NCBI GenBank assembly: GCA_028583405.1
Contig: CM053253.1
Coordinates: 11,233,112-11,297,111 of the forward strand
Reading direction: 5' to 3'
Length of the DNA: 64,000 nt
Source of the DNA: Pogonophryne albipinna
Lineage: Eukaryota; Chordata; Actinopteri; Perciformes; Artedidraconidae
This document shows, one piece after another, positions 1 through 9,734 of the stretch. Under the pieces are notes generated by a model, which did no database searches, had not been told where the DNA came from, and worked only from the letters and a program-made list of their open reading frames with translations. The first letter of the stretch is position 1. The number at the start of each line of letters is the position of its first letter. Both the position numbers and the translations under genes were made by a program.

Positions 1-1329
1 TTTCAAATCAGCCTACCGTACCAACATGATTACCTATTTAGCTTTCTTAATACTCAGGTCCACATAACACATTGATGAGAGACCCACAAAAAGATATTAC
101 AAGGCATCTTCCGAGAGCCACACTAGCCTTTAAAGTAAAACTAGTAAACTGAGGTTATAGTATTCTGATTTCTGAGCTATTTCGGAGTTCCATCATCCGA
201 TTTCATGAGTTATTGACAACAACCAACCTCGTCATGGCTCAGAGTTACTTGGAGAACTTTCCTAAATCCCTTCAAAGATGACTAACCCAACTGATTGCTA
301 AAGGTTTTCATGCAAAAGCGCTCTCTGACAGAGTTTTCAGACTGTTTGGTGAATAACAACTCTGAGTGATTTGACTAATTACTTCCTCCTCATCTCTTCA
401 TCCTCTCAGTGAGATCGGCAGGTAGAGAAAACTCTCTGCCCTTCATGGCTCATTATTCGTCATGCCTGGATTAGACTCTGTTTCTAGCAATGGGAATATT
501 AATGCACTCAAATACCAAACTGTTCAAAGTAGTGGAAAGAAGATCCCACGGGTAACCGATCGGAAAGTCTATAACACCACTGCTGTGCATAGTGAACATC
601 ACATATGCATTCTCATGGCATAGCGTGCCTCAAAGTGTGCACTACTGAGAAGAGCTATTGCTTTAATATTTGATATTTTCTATGGGGTCCACTGTATGAC
701 GATCAAAGATGGAGACAACCTTGAAATGCCTCCATCAATTTACCCATACAGGGTATCAATGAGAGAAAGTAGGCTAAAATGAAAGGGTTGGGATGGGGGG
801 GCAGGAAGTGGAGAAAGAGTGAGCTGTGTCTAAGCAGTGGGAGGAGGCTTCTCAACCTCAGACCCGATACTGACAGCTAATTAAAGCTGTTAGGCCTTTA
901 TTTATCACAATTAGTTATATTACACTATAAGAGGCTTGGCAGCACGATGTGTTTTTGCTTTGGAGTTAATTTCAAAAGCTTGTCTGTCGTTCATCCTTAT
1001 TAAAGCACACTTACAAGACACATCCTGCATCCTGACACCATTAACCCAAGGGTCCAATTTGGAGCCTTTGTAAAATATTTTTCATTTGACCATATTGACA
1101 GAATTTAAAACTAGGTTTCATCCTGATTTAGGCAATTATACATACCGTAGCTCTGGATACAGTAAGAGTAAAAGCAATGAAGAAAAATCACCCAATCATT
1201 CTAATGAGCTTGATCATGAAAATATTTTGAAGACACCATTTATTCCACTCATAATGAGTAAGATCCTTTAACTGGTCTTATTTTTGCCAACAGGGAATTT
1301 AAGACTTGTATAATGAGTGTAGGTTTTCT
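1..1329. other. Non-coding stretch, no gene recognised
   Basis: The open frames here are short (61 aa at most) and look random. No splice-bounded exon, RNA gene or known repeat could be recognised. The base composition is AT-rich and ordinary for teleost intergenic or intronic DNA. Confidence 0.5.
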
Positions 1330-1342
1330 CCTGTTAAGCCCC

Positions 1343-1365
1343 AAAGACCCCTTCGGCGGGTCTTT
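1343..1365. repeat. Subterminal hairpin followed by T15
   Basis: AAAGACCC and GGGTCTTT form a perfect 8-bp stem closed by a C(TTCG)G tetraloop with one bulged C. A run of 15 T follows directly. It looks like a bacterial intrinsic terminator but lies just inside the left end of an inverted-repeat element, and the right end has its own hairpin. It is therefore better read as a transposon subterminal structure. Confidence 0.6.
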
Positions 1366-2441
1366 TTTTTTTTTTTTCACGACACTGTGTCTCAGGGCAT
1401 CTTAATATTTAAAAACCTATTAATGTTTTATACCAGATTAACGGGAAGAATCTCAGCTAACTGACGATACAAACCATTTTTACTAAAACAAAACACAAGT
1501 CTCATAAGAAGCATCTAAATGACCCCTGAGCGAAAAATGCTAACGCACTTTGGCACAGAACCCAAGAAAAAGATACCCTTATTACTTATCGTAACTGCAC
1601 ATACAAGATATCCGATTAAAGCTGAGGTTCCACAGATTATATAGGTATAGTATCATCATTAAGTGATCCGAACTCGCGACAGGGGAAGCAAACACAGACA
1701 TCACAACACGTACCTTTACGGAGCTTTTTTTGTCAATCTGATCAAAAGACGTGTTCAATGGCATTAAAACGAGAAAAAACGCGGGTGAATCGGTTAATCC
1801 ATAGGTTGATAATGTTTCTGTCGCTTTGAAAAATTATTTATAATCCATAATTACATTTTTATGTAAAAATCGGAGAGTAAAAGTTAGCTGCTAATGGTAG
1901 CCACCAGAGTTATCGCAGCTTCCGGTTTTGGCTATGCGTCACTCTCACTCCTTATTTGGTAATGTGTGTGTATGTGGGAGTTCCCCACGATTCCATTGGC
2001 TCTGACGGTTAGAAAGAGATGTCAATCATCCAAATCGACCAAGGGGGGCCAGAGATATGGAAAATCCACCTAAATGACCCCAGAAGTGTTTTTTTTGGTG
2101 CTAAACCTCTCTAAAAAGGTCAAATTTCACTTGTTTTGCATCAATCTTGATACAGGGTACTTATTATATATTTTAGTTTGGAATCCTAAAGCTTTTAGTC
2201 TACCATCCCATCATTCAAGGGTGGTTTTCACTATAAGTACAATAATTTTTTTGGACGGACACAATAATTTACATTTTTCTACTGTGTTCAATCTGAATTT
2301 ACTTTAAAATAAAAACATCTATATTGATTCTGACACTTCTACATCCAACTCACAGGTGTAACCTTGCTTTGAGAAAAAAGATTATTAATTTAACCCTTTT
2401 AGAAGGGAATATATGGTCATTTGTTCTGGGAATGTCATTTT

Positions 2442-2469
2442 CGAGCCTGAGACCTGAAAAACAGGCTCG
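2442..2469. repeat. Subterminal hairpin at right end of TTAA element
   Basis: CGAGCCTG (2442-2449) and CAGGCTCG (2462-2469) are perfect inverted arms around a 12-base loop ending in AAAAA. The hairpin directly abuts the GGGGCTTAACAGG terminal repeat and mirrors the left-end hairpin. Confidence 0.55.
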
Positions 2470-2531
2470 GGGCTTAACAGGATACCCTTTTAAGACATGG
2501 AATACGTAACTAGCTAGCTTAATTTATTTGT

Positions 2532-2732
2532 TAAAGGGGGCTTATTATGCTCAATTTCAGGTTCATATTTGTATCTTGTGCTTTTAATGTGACATGTTTA
2601 CATGCTTTCAGAAACTCCCTCTGGACGTGGGATTTTCACCTTTGCAGACCGTTTACATGCACAAAACCTGTATAACACACTAGAGGAAAGAGAAAAACCC
2701 CAAAAGAATACTATGACCTCTTTGAAGTTAAT
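2532..2732 (-). mobile_element. Internally deleted MITE, family with (AAAG)GGCCCTATTATG ends
   Basis: One end reads TTAAAGGGGGCTTATTATGC and the other ends ATACTATGACCTCTTTGA, which is its imperfect inverse. The interior (CCTTTGCAGACC, ATGCACAAAACCTGTATAACAC) recurs in inverse or direct orientation at 17410-17505, 19068-19492, 22446-22550 and 43671-43805. I recognise it as a very common teleost interspersed repeat, non-coding and non-autonomous. This copy is on the minus strand and lacks the middle present in the 19068 copy. Confidence 0.55.
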
Positions 2733-3130
2733 TTAGGCAAAGGTTTCTTTCATGGTCCTTTTGACTTGAACCTTTGCCTGAGAAATGTAAACTAGACATA
2801 ACATATGGACACCCCTTTTTCTCTCTCTGTGGGTAATGACTAATGTATTAAAGATCCAACTATATCTTAGAATCACTGAATGTCGGTAGTCCTGGTGAAG
2901 TATTTCAACAATTGAATCAGCTGTGTGGCCCCTTTCTGTAGAATCTTGAAAGATCTGGGGTGCACCTTAAAGACTTTAAGACAAGGTGGTTCAGGGGGGG
3001 CTCAGGAAAACCCAACCTATTTCTGTGCCTTTCGCCTTGTCACTTGTCACAGGGGTCCCTCCCTCAAGAGCACCGCCTGGACGTCCACCAGCTCCTCTCT
3101 TCACACAGCTTGTTGACCATACTGTATCAC

Positions 3131-3256
3131 GGAGCAGCTCCACCTGTTGCTGCCTGCGATCTGCGATCTACGGAGGCCTGCTCGTCGCGAAGAGACGGAG
3201 CGGCTCCACCTGTTTGCTGCCTGCGATCTGCGATCTGCGATCTACGGAGGCCTGCT
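3131..3256 (+). repeat. Duplicated GC-rich segment in the LINE 5' UTR
   Basis: A segment containing GCTCCACCTGTT, CTGCCTGCGATCTGCGATC and ACGGAGGCCTGCTC occurs at about 3131-3183 and again at 3198-3256, with an extra GCGATCT in the second copy. The unit is roughly 68 bp. Tandem 5' units often carry internal promoter activity in LINEs. That role is inferred here. Confidence 0.6.
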
Positions 3257-3741
3257 CCCACCTGTAGAGTACGGCTGCACTGGAGAGGTTTTTATCCCCC
3301 GGAGTCGTCGCGGAGAGACGGAGTGGATCCACGCTTCGGGCTTGGCCTGCTTCCACCGGGCGTGTGCTGCTGTGCGGAGGTGGATTTTACCACGGCTGGG
3401 GCCTGCTTTCCACCTGTCCTGGTTCTGCTGTTGCAGAGGCCTGCTTTCACCCCGGGGATACCACGCTGCTGCTTTCGTCTGTCCTTTGCTGCTGTGCTGA
3501 TTTTGCTCCAGGAACATTGCGGATTCTGTGTGCTGGTCTGGGAAAATGGCCCATATCTGGATTCTGCTGTGCCTGTTAACTATTTTGGACTATGAGAAGA
3601 TCTCTAGTCATTCTGAGGAGTCTACTGGATTCAGGTCTGTTCTGCCACCCACAGTGGGCATCCCCTACAAAGGTTCGGATGTGGACTGCTTCTTAAGCTC
3701 TAATCACACTTTCACAGACTTTGCTGGTGATTCTAAAGTAG

Positions 3742-6741
3742 ATGATAATGTATGTGTATCGCTTAAGAGGAAAAGATGCCTGTTTTTTGTTGTTGTTATT
3801 ACTGTCAGGAAATGTACAACCTAACCCTGGTCCGCCCAGTAGTAGTAGTCAGATCGCTACTCCTGCTGATTTTAAAGCTAGGTCTGGGTTGGGTTTCATC
3901 CACTTGAATGTGCGCAGTCTGTTAGGTAAACTAGATTTTGTCCATATTTGGGCGAGCTCGACTGACGCTGACGTCATTGTTTTATCAGAGACATGGCTAA
4001 ACAAATCTATTTTTGCCTCTGACATCTCCTTAAATGGTTATAATGTGTATCGTACCGACCGGCCTAATAAAGGTGGTGGCATTGCCATTTATGTTAAGAA
4101 TAAGTTCAGTGTATCCACATTAGTTTCCAAATCTATCAGTAAGCAATTTGAATTTTTAGCCATAAATATAGAAGTGGCAAAGGGTCAACAGGTCATGGTG
4201 GTGAGTTGTTACAGACCCCCCTCAGCTGTCAAAGACTCCTTGTCTTCACTAGCAAATCTTTTATCGCAACTAGACTACAAGGAAATAGTGCTACTTGGAG
4301 ATTTTAACTGGGACTGGTTAACTACAGTGTCAGAGGATTTAAAAAACCTTTGTATCTCTTTAAATGTTACTCAGATTGTTGACAGTCCTACTCGCCCTAA
4401 TATTAAGTCCCCAAATAAATCCTCCCTAATTGATCTCATTTTAACTAATGTTCCCCATAAATATTCATCTGTGGGAGTATTTGCGAATGATCTGAGTGAC
4501 CACTGTGTTGTAGCCACAATTAGGGACACTAAGGTCCAAAAGGTTAAACCTCGTATTATCATCAAGAGAGACATAAAACATTTTGTGGAGCAGGGTTTTG
4601 TACATGATCTGTTTGGGTTTGATTGGGGAAAAATCGATTTGTGTGCTGATGTTGAGACTGCATGGTCTTATTTTTATCTTGGTTTTATGGAAATTATAGA
4701 TAGACATGCACCCCTGCGTACATTTAGAGTGAAGGGACGAGACAATCCTTGGTTTTCTGCTGAATTATCTAGTCTCCTACATGAGAGAAACAAGGCCTGT
4801 GCAAAGGCTAGGAAATCAGGCTCAGAGGTAGAATGGCTGCATTTTAGGCAGCTAAGAAATAGCTTCACTTCACATGTCAAAAGTGCTAAATCTAAGTATT
4901 ATCTGTCAGTTACCACAAAGAACCTGAACAACCCTAGAAAATTCTGGAAAGCCATAAAATCGATATCCACCGGTGATATCCGTAATGAGCTACCTCCGTG
5001 CCTTACCACAGCATCTGGCACTATATCGGATAGGGCTACCATGTTAAATTGTTTTAATGAGCATTTTGTGTCCTGTGGCTCTCTGTTTCATTCTGTTTCT
5101 AATTCTGCTTCTGTGAACACCACAGTCGGTGACTCAGAACAATGTGGTCTGGAAAACCCTTTCAGTTTTACTCCTTTTACTGTTGATGTTGTTCGTGAAG
5201 TCTTAACCAAGCTAGATCCTAAAAAGCCGGCTGGTCCGGACAACGTAGAACCTTTCTTTTTAAAGATAGCTGCAGATTTTATTGCTCCACCTCTTACTAC
5301 TCTTTTTAACCTCTCTCTCAGCACGAACACAATCCCAAAAGTATGGAAGTCAGCGTATGTCCTGCCACTACTAAAAGGAGGGGAGGCCACCTTATTAAAC
5401 AATTATAGACCCATCTCTAGATTGTCAGTTCTGGCTAAGGTTCTTGAACGCCTAGTGAGTGAACAAGTAAAGGAGTTTTTATGTACAAATGACATCCTCT
5501 CTAAACATCAGTCAGGCTTCAGAAAGCAACATAGCACCATCACTGCCACAATGAAAGTGGTAAATGATATTACGAGTATTTTAGATAATAAGCAGAGTTG
5601 TGCAGCACTATTTGTTGACCTATCCAAAGCTTTTGATACCGTCGATCATCGCATTTTGAAGCAGAGGCTGGTCAGTATTGGCATATCCAGCCATGCAGTG
5701 GGGTGGTTTGTAAACTACCTCTCTGAAAGGTCCCAATGTGTTCAGTTTGATGGGCTGTCTTCTGAGTGGTTAAACATCACTAATGGTGTACCACAAGGTT
5801 CAGTTTTAGGTCCGCTATTATTCTCTATCTATATTAATAGTTTAGGTGAAAATGTCGAAGGAGCAACCTTACATTTTTATGCGGATGATACCGTGATGTA
5901 CTGTGCAGGTCCCTCGATTAACGAGGCTGTTGTTAAATTACAGGCTGTTTTTAACATTATTCAGGCTCAGCTCTCTGAACTAAAGCTTCTATTAAATGTG
6001 GATAAAACCAAGGTAATGCTCTTTTCTAAAGCTAAAAATACACCGGAGACTGCTTTGGATATTGTAACTACGCAAGGAATACAACTTGAAGTGGTTACCT
6101 GTTACAAATACCTGGGTATCTGGCTTGATGATTGTCTCACTTTTAAACTTCATGTAAATAACCTGCTTAAAAAGCTGAGGGTTAGGCTAGGTCTCTTTTA
6201 CAGAAATAAGTCCTGTTTCTCGCTTGAGGCCAGGAAAAGGCTAGTCACTGTGACCTTTTTACCTGTGCTGGACTATGGTGATTTGTTATATATGAATGCA
6301 CCTGCCAATTACCTGAGCAAGTTAGATGCTGCGTATCACAGTGCACTGAGATTTTTGACAAATTGTAAAGCACTTACGCATCACTGTACCCTGTATACCA
6401 AGGCGGTTATGCCATCACTTACTGTACGGAGGCTCAGTCACTGGTACTTTTTCATTTACAAAGCCATGTTGGATAAACTACCATCTTATATCTGCTCCCT
6501 GATCTCTCTGCGAATTGAAAGTACTTATTGCCTGAGATCGCATGCTGTGGTTTTATTAAATGTGCCAAGTGCTAGGACTGTCTTAGGGAAGAAAGCTTTT
6601 AGATGTGCAGCTCCACTAACATGGAACAGTCTGCAAAAAGAATGGAAAATGTTATGTTTTTATGTCTTCTTGTGGAACCTACTGCTGCAGGTCTCCCTTG
6701 AAAAAGAGATCATTGATCTCAATGGGATTTTACCTGGATAA
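3742..6741 (+). CDS. LINE ORF2: AP endonuclease + reverse transcriptase, 999 aa, intact
   Basis: This protein would nick target DNA and copy the element's RNA by target-primed reverse transcription. A basic, leucine-rich N-terminus (residues 7-22) runs into GNVQPNPGP (23-31), a 2A-like motif. The APE endonuclease domain spans about 50-260: HLNVRSL, SETWL (near 82), YRPP, LGDFNWDW (185-192), IDLILTN, SDH (252-254). The RT domain spans about 480-760: FVDLSKAFDTVDH (from 624), GVPQGSVLGPLLF, and catalytic YADD (713-716). A C-terminal region without RNase H follows. The first ATG directly follows an in-frame TAG, so the start is well defined, although ATG at codon 3 is possible. No stop or frameshift breaks the ORF. 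No convincing ORF1 lies upstream; the open frames at 2960-3595 are low-complexity and overlap in several frames. Confidence 0.88.
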   Translation: MIMYVYRLRGKDACFLLLLLLSGNVQPNPGPPSSSSQIATPADFKARSGLGFIHLNVRSLLGKLDFVHIWASSTDADVIVLSETWLNKSIFASDISLNGYNVYRTDRPNKGGGIAIYVKNKFSVSTLVSKSISKQFEFLAINIEVAKGQQVMVVSCYRPPSAVKDSLSSLANLLSQLDYKEIVLLGDFNWDWLTTVSEDLKNLCISLNVTQIVDSPTRPNIKSPNKSSLIDLILTNVPHKYSSVGVFANDLSDHCVVATIRDTKVQKVKPRIIIKRDIKHFVEQGFVHDLFGFDWGKIDLCADVETAWSYFYLGFMEIIDRHAPLRTFRVKGRDNPWFSAELSSLLHERNKACAKARKSGSEVEWLHFRQLRNSFTSHVKSAKSKYYLSVTTKNLNNPRKFWKAIKSISTGDIRNELPPCLTTASGTISDRATMLNCFNEHFVSCGSLFHSVSNSASVNTTVGDSEQCGLENPFSFTPFTVDVVREVLTKLDPKKPAGPDNVEPFFLKIAADFIAPPLTTLFNLSLSTNTIPKVWKSAYVLPLLKGGEATLLNNYRPISRLSVLAKVLERLVSEQVKEFLCTNDILSKHQSGFRKQHSTITATMKVVNDITSILDNKQSCAALFVDLSKAFDTVDHRILKQRLVSIGISSHAVGWFVNYLSERSQCVQFDGLSSEWLNITNGVPQGSVLGPLLFSIYINSLGENVEGATLHFYADDTVMYCAGPSINEAVVKLQAVFNIIQAQLSELKLLLNVDKTKVMLFSKAKNTPETALDIVTTQGIQLEVVTCYKYLGIWLDDCLTFKLHVNNLLKKLRVRLGLFYRNKSCFSLEARKRLVTVTFLPVLDYGDLLYMNAPANYLSKLDAAYHSALRFLTNCKALTHHCTLYTKAVMPSLTVRRLSHWYFFIYKAMLDKLPSYICSLISLRIESTYCLRSHAVVLLNVPSARTVLGKKAFRCAAPLTWNSLQKEWKMLCFYVFLWNLLLQVSLEKEIIDLNGILPG

Positions 6742-6774
6742 ATAAAGGTTTTGAATTGAATTGAATTGAAAGAT

Positions 6775-7945
6775 GCCCCAGTTGAGTGTGAAGCTCACTC
6801 TGCTCCTCCCTTGGTTGCCTGTCTTTCTGCCTCTCAACCCCCAAGTGTTCGGTCTCATCCCGCACTGTAATGCCTTAAGGGAGTTTGGAAGAAAGCTGCA
6901 AAGATCCTCAATATTTCCTGAACCCAACCTTTAGTAAGGTAGCTTCCTGCCTATATATCGGTAAAGCCTCCTTCTATTAGTAAATAATGGGTGCAGAAGA
7001 GAACTGCAGTGAGTGTGACATTTACAGAGAGCAGGACCTCATCTGAAAGAAAGTTTTGAACAATAGTTTGTGATTTTTGGCAGGGAATTGTGGGTCAGCA
7101 AGTCCCATTCTGCTTTACCGTATTTCTGTTTGGACACAGTTCCCCCACTATTATGTTTGGTATGAGATGCACGGCAACAATTGAAGTCAGCTCACGCACC
7201 ATCAATCCCAGACTTGCATAATCTGCTTTCTAACGTTTCGACATTTGAATGGGTTTCCTTCTCTTTGCAGGGCCGGATAGAAAGGTGTTATTTAAAAAGG
7301 GAATGATGTATTTATTCCATTAATGGCCCTCAAGGGGAAATAAATGGGCTTGGGCATGTAAATATGCACTTGCTATATTCTATATATTCCCATGTCTTTA
7401 TAACATTCAATAAAGTATCAATCACAAAAAGAAATCCAAATGACTTCCCTGACTATTCCTTCAGGAATTGCTCATCTTCATACAAGTTATCTTGTGAACA
7501 ACTGTATCTGCGACACTAGGAGATCACACACTGATAAAAACGAGCAGAATTTTCTTTTACTCAAAATTGAATTTTGAATTTTGCAAGTAATTTTGAATCT
7601 TCATTTTGATAAGTACATTTAAATCATAGCACAAAGTAAATGTTAACTAAAGTAATGTGTTGACCTACAACCTGTGAAAAGCTAGTAAAATGTACCTGGG
7701 CAATGTGAGTAAAGGTGGGCGACGCCCCCATGACATCAGAGGAGTTTGTGCACGGTACAGACATTTGAAAAAAAGCAGACGGTTCCAGTTGAAGAGAAGA
7801 GAGCATGGACCCTCGTCTAATATGAATACTCGTGGATTTTGAATCATGTAAGTATATTTATGTACTTTATTAACTCTGTACATCCCTGTTAGCTTGTCAG
7901 CTTAATGTGGATATCAAACGAGTGTTCGCTAACGTCAGTCTTTAA
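6775..7945. other. Non-coding flank between LINE and hAT element
   Basis: Only short overlapping frames are present. No exon, RNA gene or repeat family was recognised in this interval. Confidence 0.4.
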
Positions 7946-9253
7946 CAGGGCTGCCAACATTTGAGTTCAGCTTGGAGTGAGATTTTTTTTTTGGTGAACC
8001 GAAAAAAGAAACGTTCATGTGTACAGTGTTACAATGTATTGAACATGTATAAACTAGGGTTTCCAATTAATGTACCGGGCGCTACAGTGGAATACGCACA
8101 TACACAGTGTACCCTCGACTCTTACAATCAAGTGCTATTTTATACGTGTGGGGGGGGGGTCCTCACCTCCTCTAGGGGGATCCGGGGGCATGCTCCCCCT
8201 GGAAGATTTTTTTTTTTAAATATTGAAGTTGAATTCATCAACCTGGTGCACTTTGAGAGCAAAATGAATTTATGGATACATCTCTCAACACCCATATGAA
8301 ACAGAACTGTAAGCAGATTTTCTTTTTCTTTATGGATATTTTACAAATCACTAATCATTTAAACTGTATTCTTGTTTTACTGTCATATAGTATTTCATAA
8401 CTGTTTTTCATTTATTCTCATAAATGGTGACCAAAACGTTTGAGACCCACTGAGATAACTAGACTAAAGTTAACTATCTAAACAGAGAGTCCCTTACCTC
8501 ACTGAGCTGTAGTTATCTCTGACAGCAGAGAGCTCTCCCTCTCCTTGTTTTAGAAACAGCTTCTAATATCCATTAGTGCAGCTAGCTAACCAGATGCTAA
8601 CAACAACAATGCAAATAGTGAATTTGGTAGAAATATACTGTATAATAGTAAAGTTATTCAAGATAATGCCATATTTATTGAAGATTTTACATTATAAATA
8701 TTCCCCAAAATTATTCAAAAGCATATTCTTCCAAACTCCTTGCTGTATTATGACACACGGGAGACTATTGATGTGTGTAGTGAGTTTGGTAGACATATAC
8801 TGTATAATAGGGATCTCTTTTTTCGGAGTTGCACTTTGCAGACGGTCCCTGAGCACTCGTTTCTTCTCCGGCTGCGGATAGAGACCAATGTAATGTGTCC
8901 AGCTCGGAGGATGGCGCGTATTGGCTTTTTTTGATCAAAATGTGATTGTAGTTCGTTGTCAACCTTACCACGGTACTTAGGAGACGTCATTTGTGTCTGA
9001 ACAAAGTTTTGTTCATGAGTTATTGATCCGTGAAATCCGAATCTCCCAATATCGTTCCAACTTTACTGAACTAAGCCAGAAGACCGTCTCATTTCGTAGA
9101 CTGCTCGGTTTGCTGTTCCTTCCCTTTATTTTTATATTTATATACATTTATTTTGGACGAAAACTTAGCGTGAGGAAAGGCATGTGTGGCGTGAGTGCGT
9201 GAGATATGGGTTAATTGCGTGACTCGCTCAATGCGTGAGTGTTGGCAACCCTG
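7946..9253. mobile_element. Non-autonomous hAT-like transposon, CAGGG(C/T)TGCCAAC ends
   Basis: The left end CAGGGCTGCCAAC (7946-7958) and right end GTTGGCAACCCTG (9241-9253) are inverse at 12 of 13 positions. The flanks GTCTTTAA (7938-7945) and GTCTTTCA (9254-9261) agree at 7 of 8 bases, fitting the 8-bp target duplication of hAT elements. There is no transposase ORF. The interior at 8055-8610 matches the interior of the hAT element at 40763-41797, which has different ends. A direct repeat of about 35 bp lies within (8616-8650 and 8778-8812, sharing TTTGGTAGA and ATATACTGTATAATAG). Confidence 0.68.
8055..8610. repeat. Interior module shared with the element at 40763-41797
   Basis: The same order of blocks occurs at 40921-41550: TAGGGTTTCC..ATTAATGTACCG, GGTGCACTTTGAGAGC, ACATCTCTCAACACCCATAT, TATGGATATTTTACAAATCA, GGTGACCAAAACGTTTGAGA and GCTAACAACAAC. 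The copies are collinear with indels, and this one lacks parts of the GC-rich middle. The block AACGTTTGAGACCCACTG resembles an inverted hAT terminus, so the module may itself contain the end of a nested element. Confidence 0.7.
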
Positions 9254-9261
9254 GTCTTTCA

Positions 9262-9734
9262 GCTTAGCAACTTAGCTACATTAGCGTGTTAGCTAATTTA
9301 GCCTGCTTTCATGGACGAGGCACACACATGTAATACTTTGTGGTTTAGTAGTTGTTTCAAACTAGTCAACAGCTGGCGAAATTCACAGTTTTTAATAAAA
9401 AAATGTGGCAGTGGGGCATTAGTAGTTCAGAAGAGTTTTACTTGGGGGGGGGGTGGGTGGTGTTCGCGCTACATTTTCAAATGCTGCTCGGTAGTTAAGC
9501 GGTGTGGCGCCAAACTGAGTTTTCCTTTACTATGGAAGTCAATTCACTCACATGCATCCGACTGTGTGTGATACACATGTGTGCTTTTTTCCCCTGTGTA
9601 CACTGAGACAGATAGCGGCACCAGATTCCTAAAAAGGGGTATGTCACATTCACTGCCATAGACGCTGCTCTGTGTAAACTGCCTGTGGGCCCCTCTGTGT
9701 GATGCGGCCTGTTTCACTGCAGCCTAAAGAAGGA
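9262..9734. other. Non-coding stretch
   Basis: It lies between the hAT element and the truncated L2. AGCTTAGCAACTTAGCTACA-like low-complexity sequence is present but no gene or named repeat. Confidence 0.4.

Larger units (their letters stand above)
1338..2473. mobile_element. Inverted-repeat DNA transposon flanked by TTAA
   Basis: CCTGTTAAGCCCC at 1330-1342 is matched by its exact reverse complement at 2469-2481. TTAA at 1334 and 2474 sits at the same place in both ends, so a piggyBac-like target site is possible, with a terminal repeat starting GCCCC. The matching flanks CCTG/CAGG could mean instead that the inverted repeat simply extends outward through TTAA. Both ends carry a perfect subterminal hairpin (1343-1365 and 2442-2469). 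No transposase ORF is present, so it would be non-autonomous. The superfamily is inferred, not proven. Confidence 0.45.
2955..6770 (+). mobile_element. Near full-length APE-type non-LTR retrotransposon (L2/CR1 group LINE)
   Basis: The element has a GC-rich 5' region with duplicated segments, one uninterrupted 999-aa endonuclease/reverse-transcriptase ORF, an AATAAA at the stop codon, and a (TTGAA)n tail at 6751-6770. TTGAAAGAT occurs immediately upstream (2946-2954) and at the end of the tail (6766-6774), which would be a 9-bp target-site duplication. The match overlaps the tail repeat, so the exact ends are uncertain. L2/CR1-clade membership is inferred from the APE endonuclease, the RT motifs, the lack of RNase H and the short tail repeat. 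The intact ORF suggests a young insertion. Confidence 0.8.

Noticed and set aside
1343..1377. Bacterial-type intrinsic terminator or bacterial contamination
   Set aside because: It sits inside an inverted-repeat element with a matching hairpin at the other end, and everything around it is typical fish DNA.
2960..3595. 211-aa ORF in the LINE 5' region as a gene or ORF1
   Set aside because: The GC-rich duplicated DNA is open in several overlapping frames and the protein is low-complexity without an ORF1 motif. Kept only as an open question.
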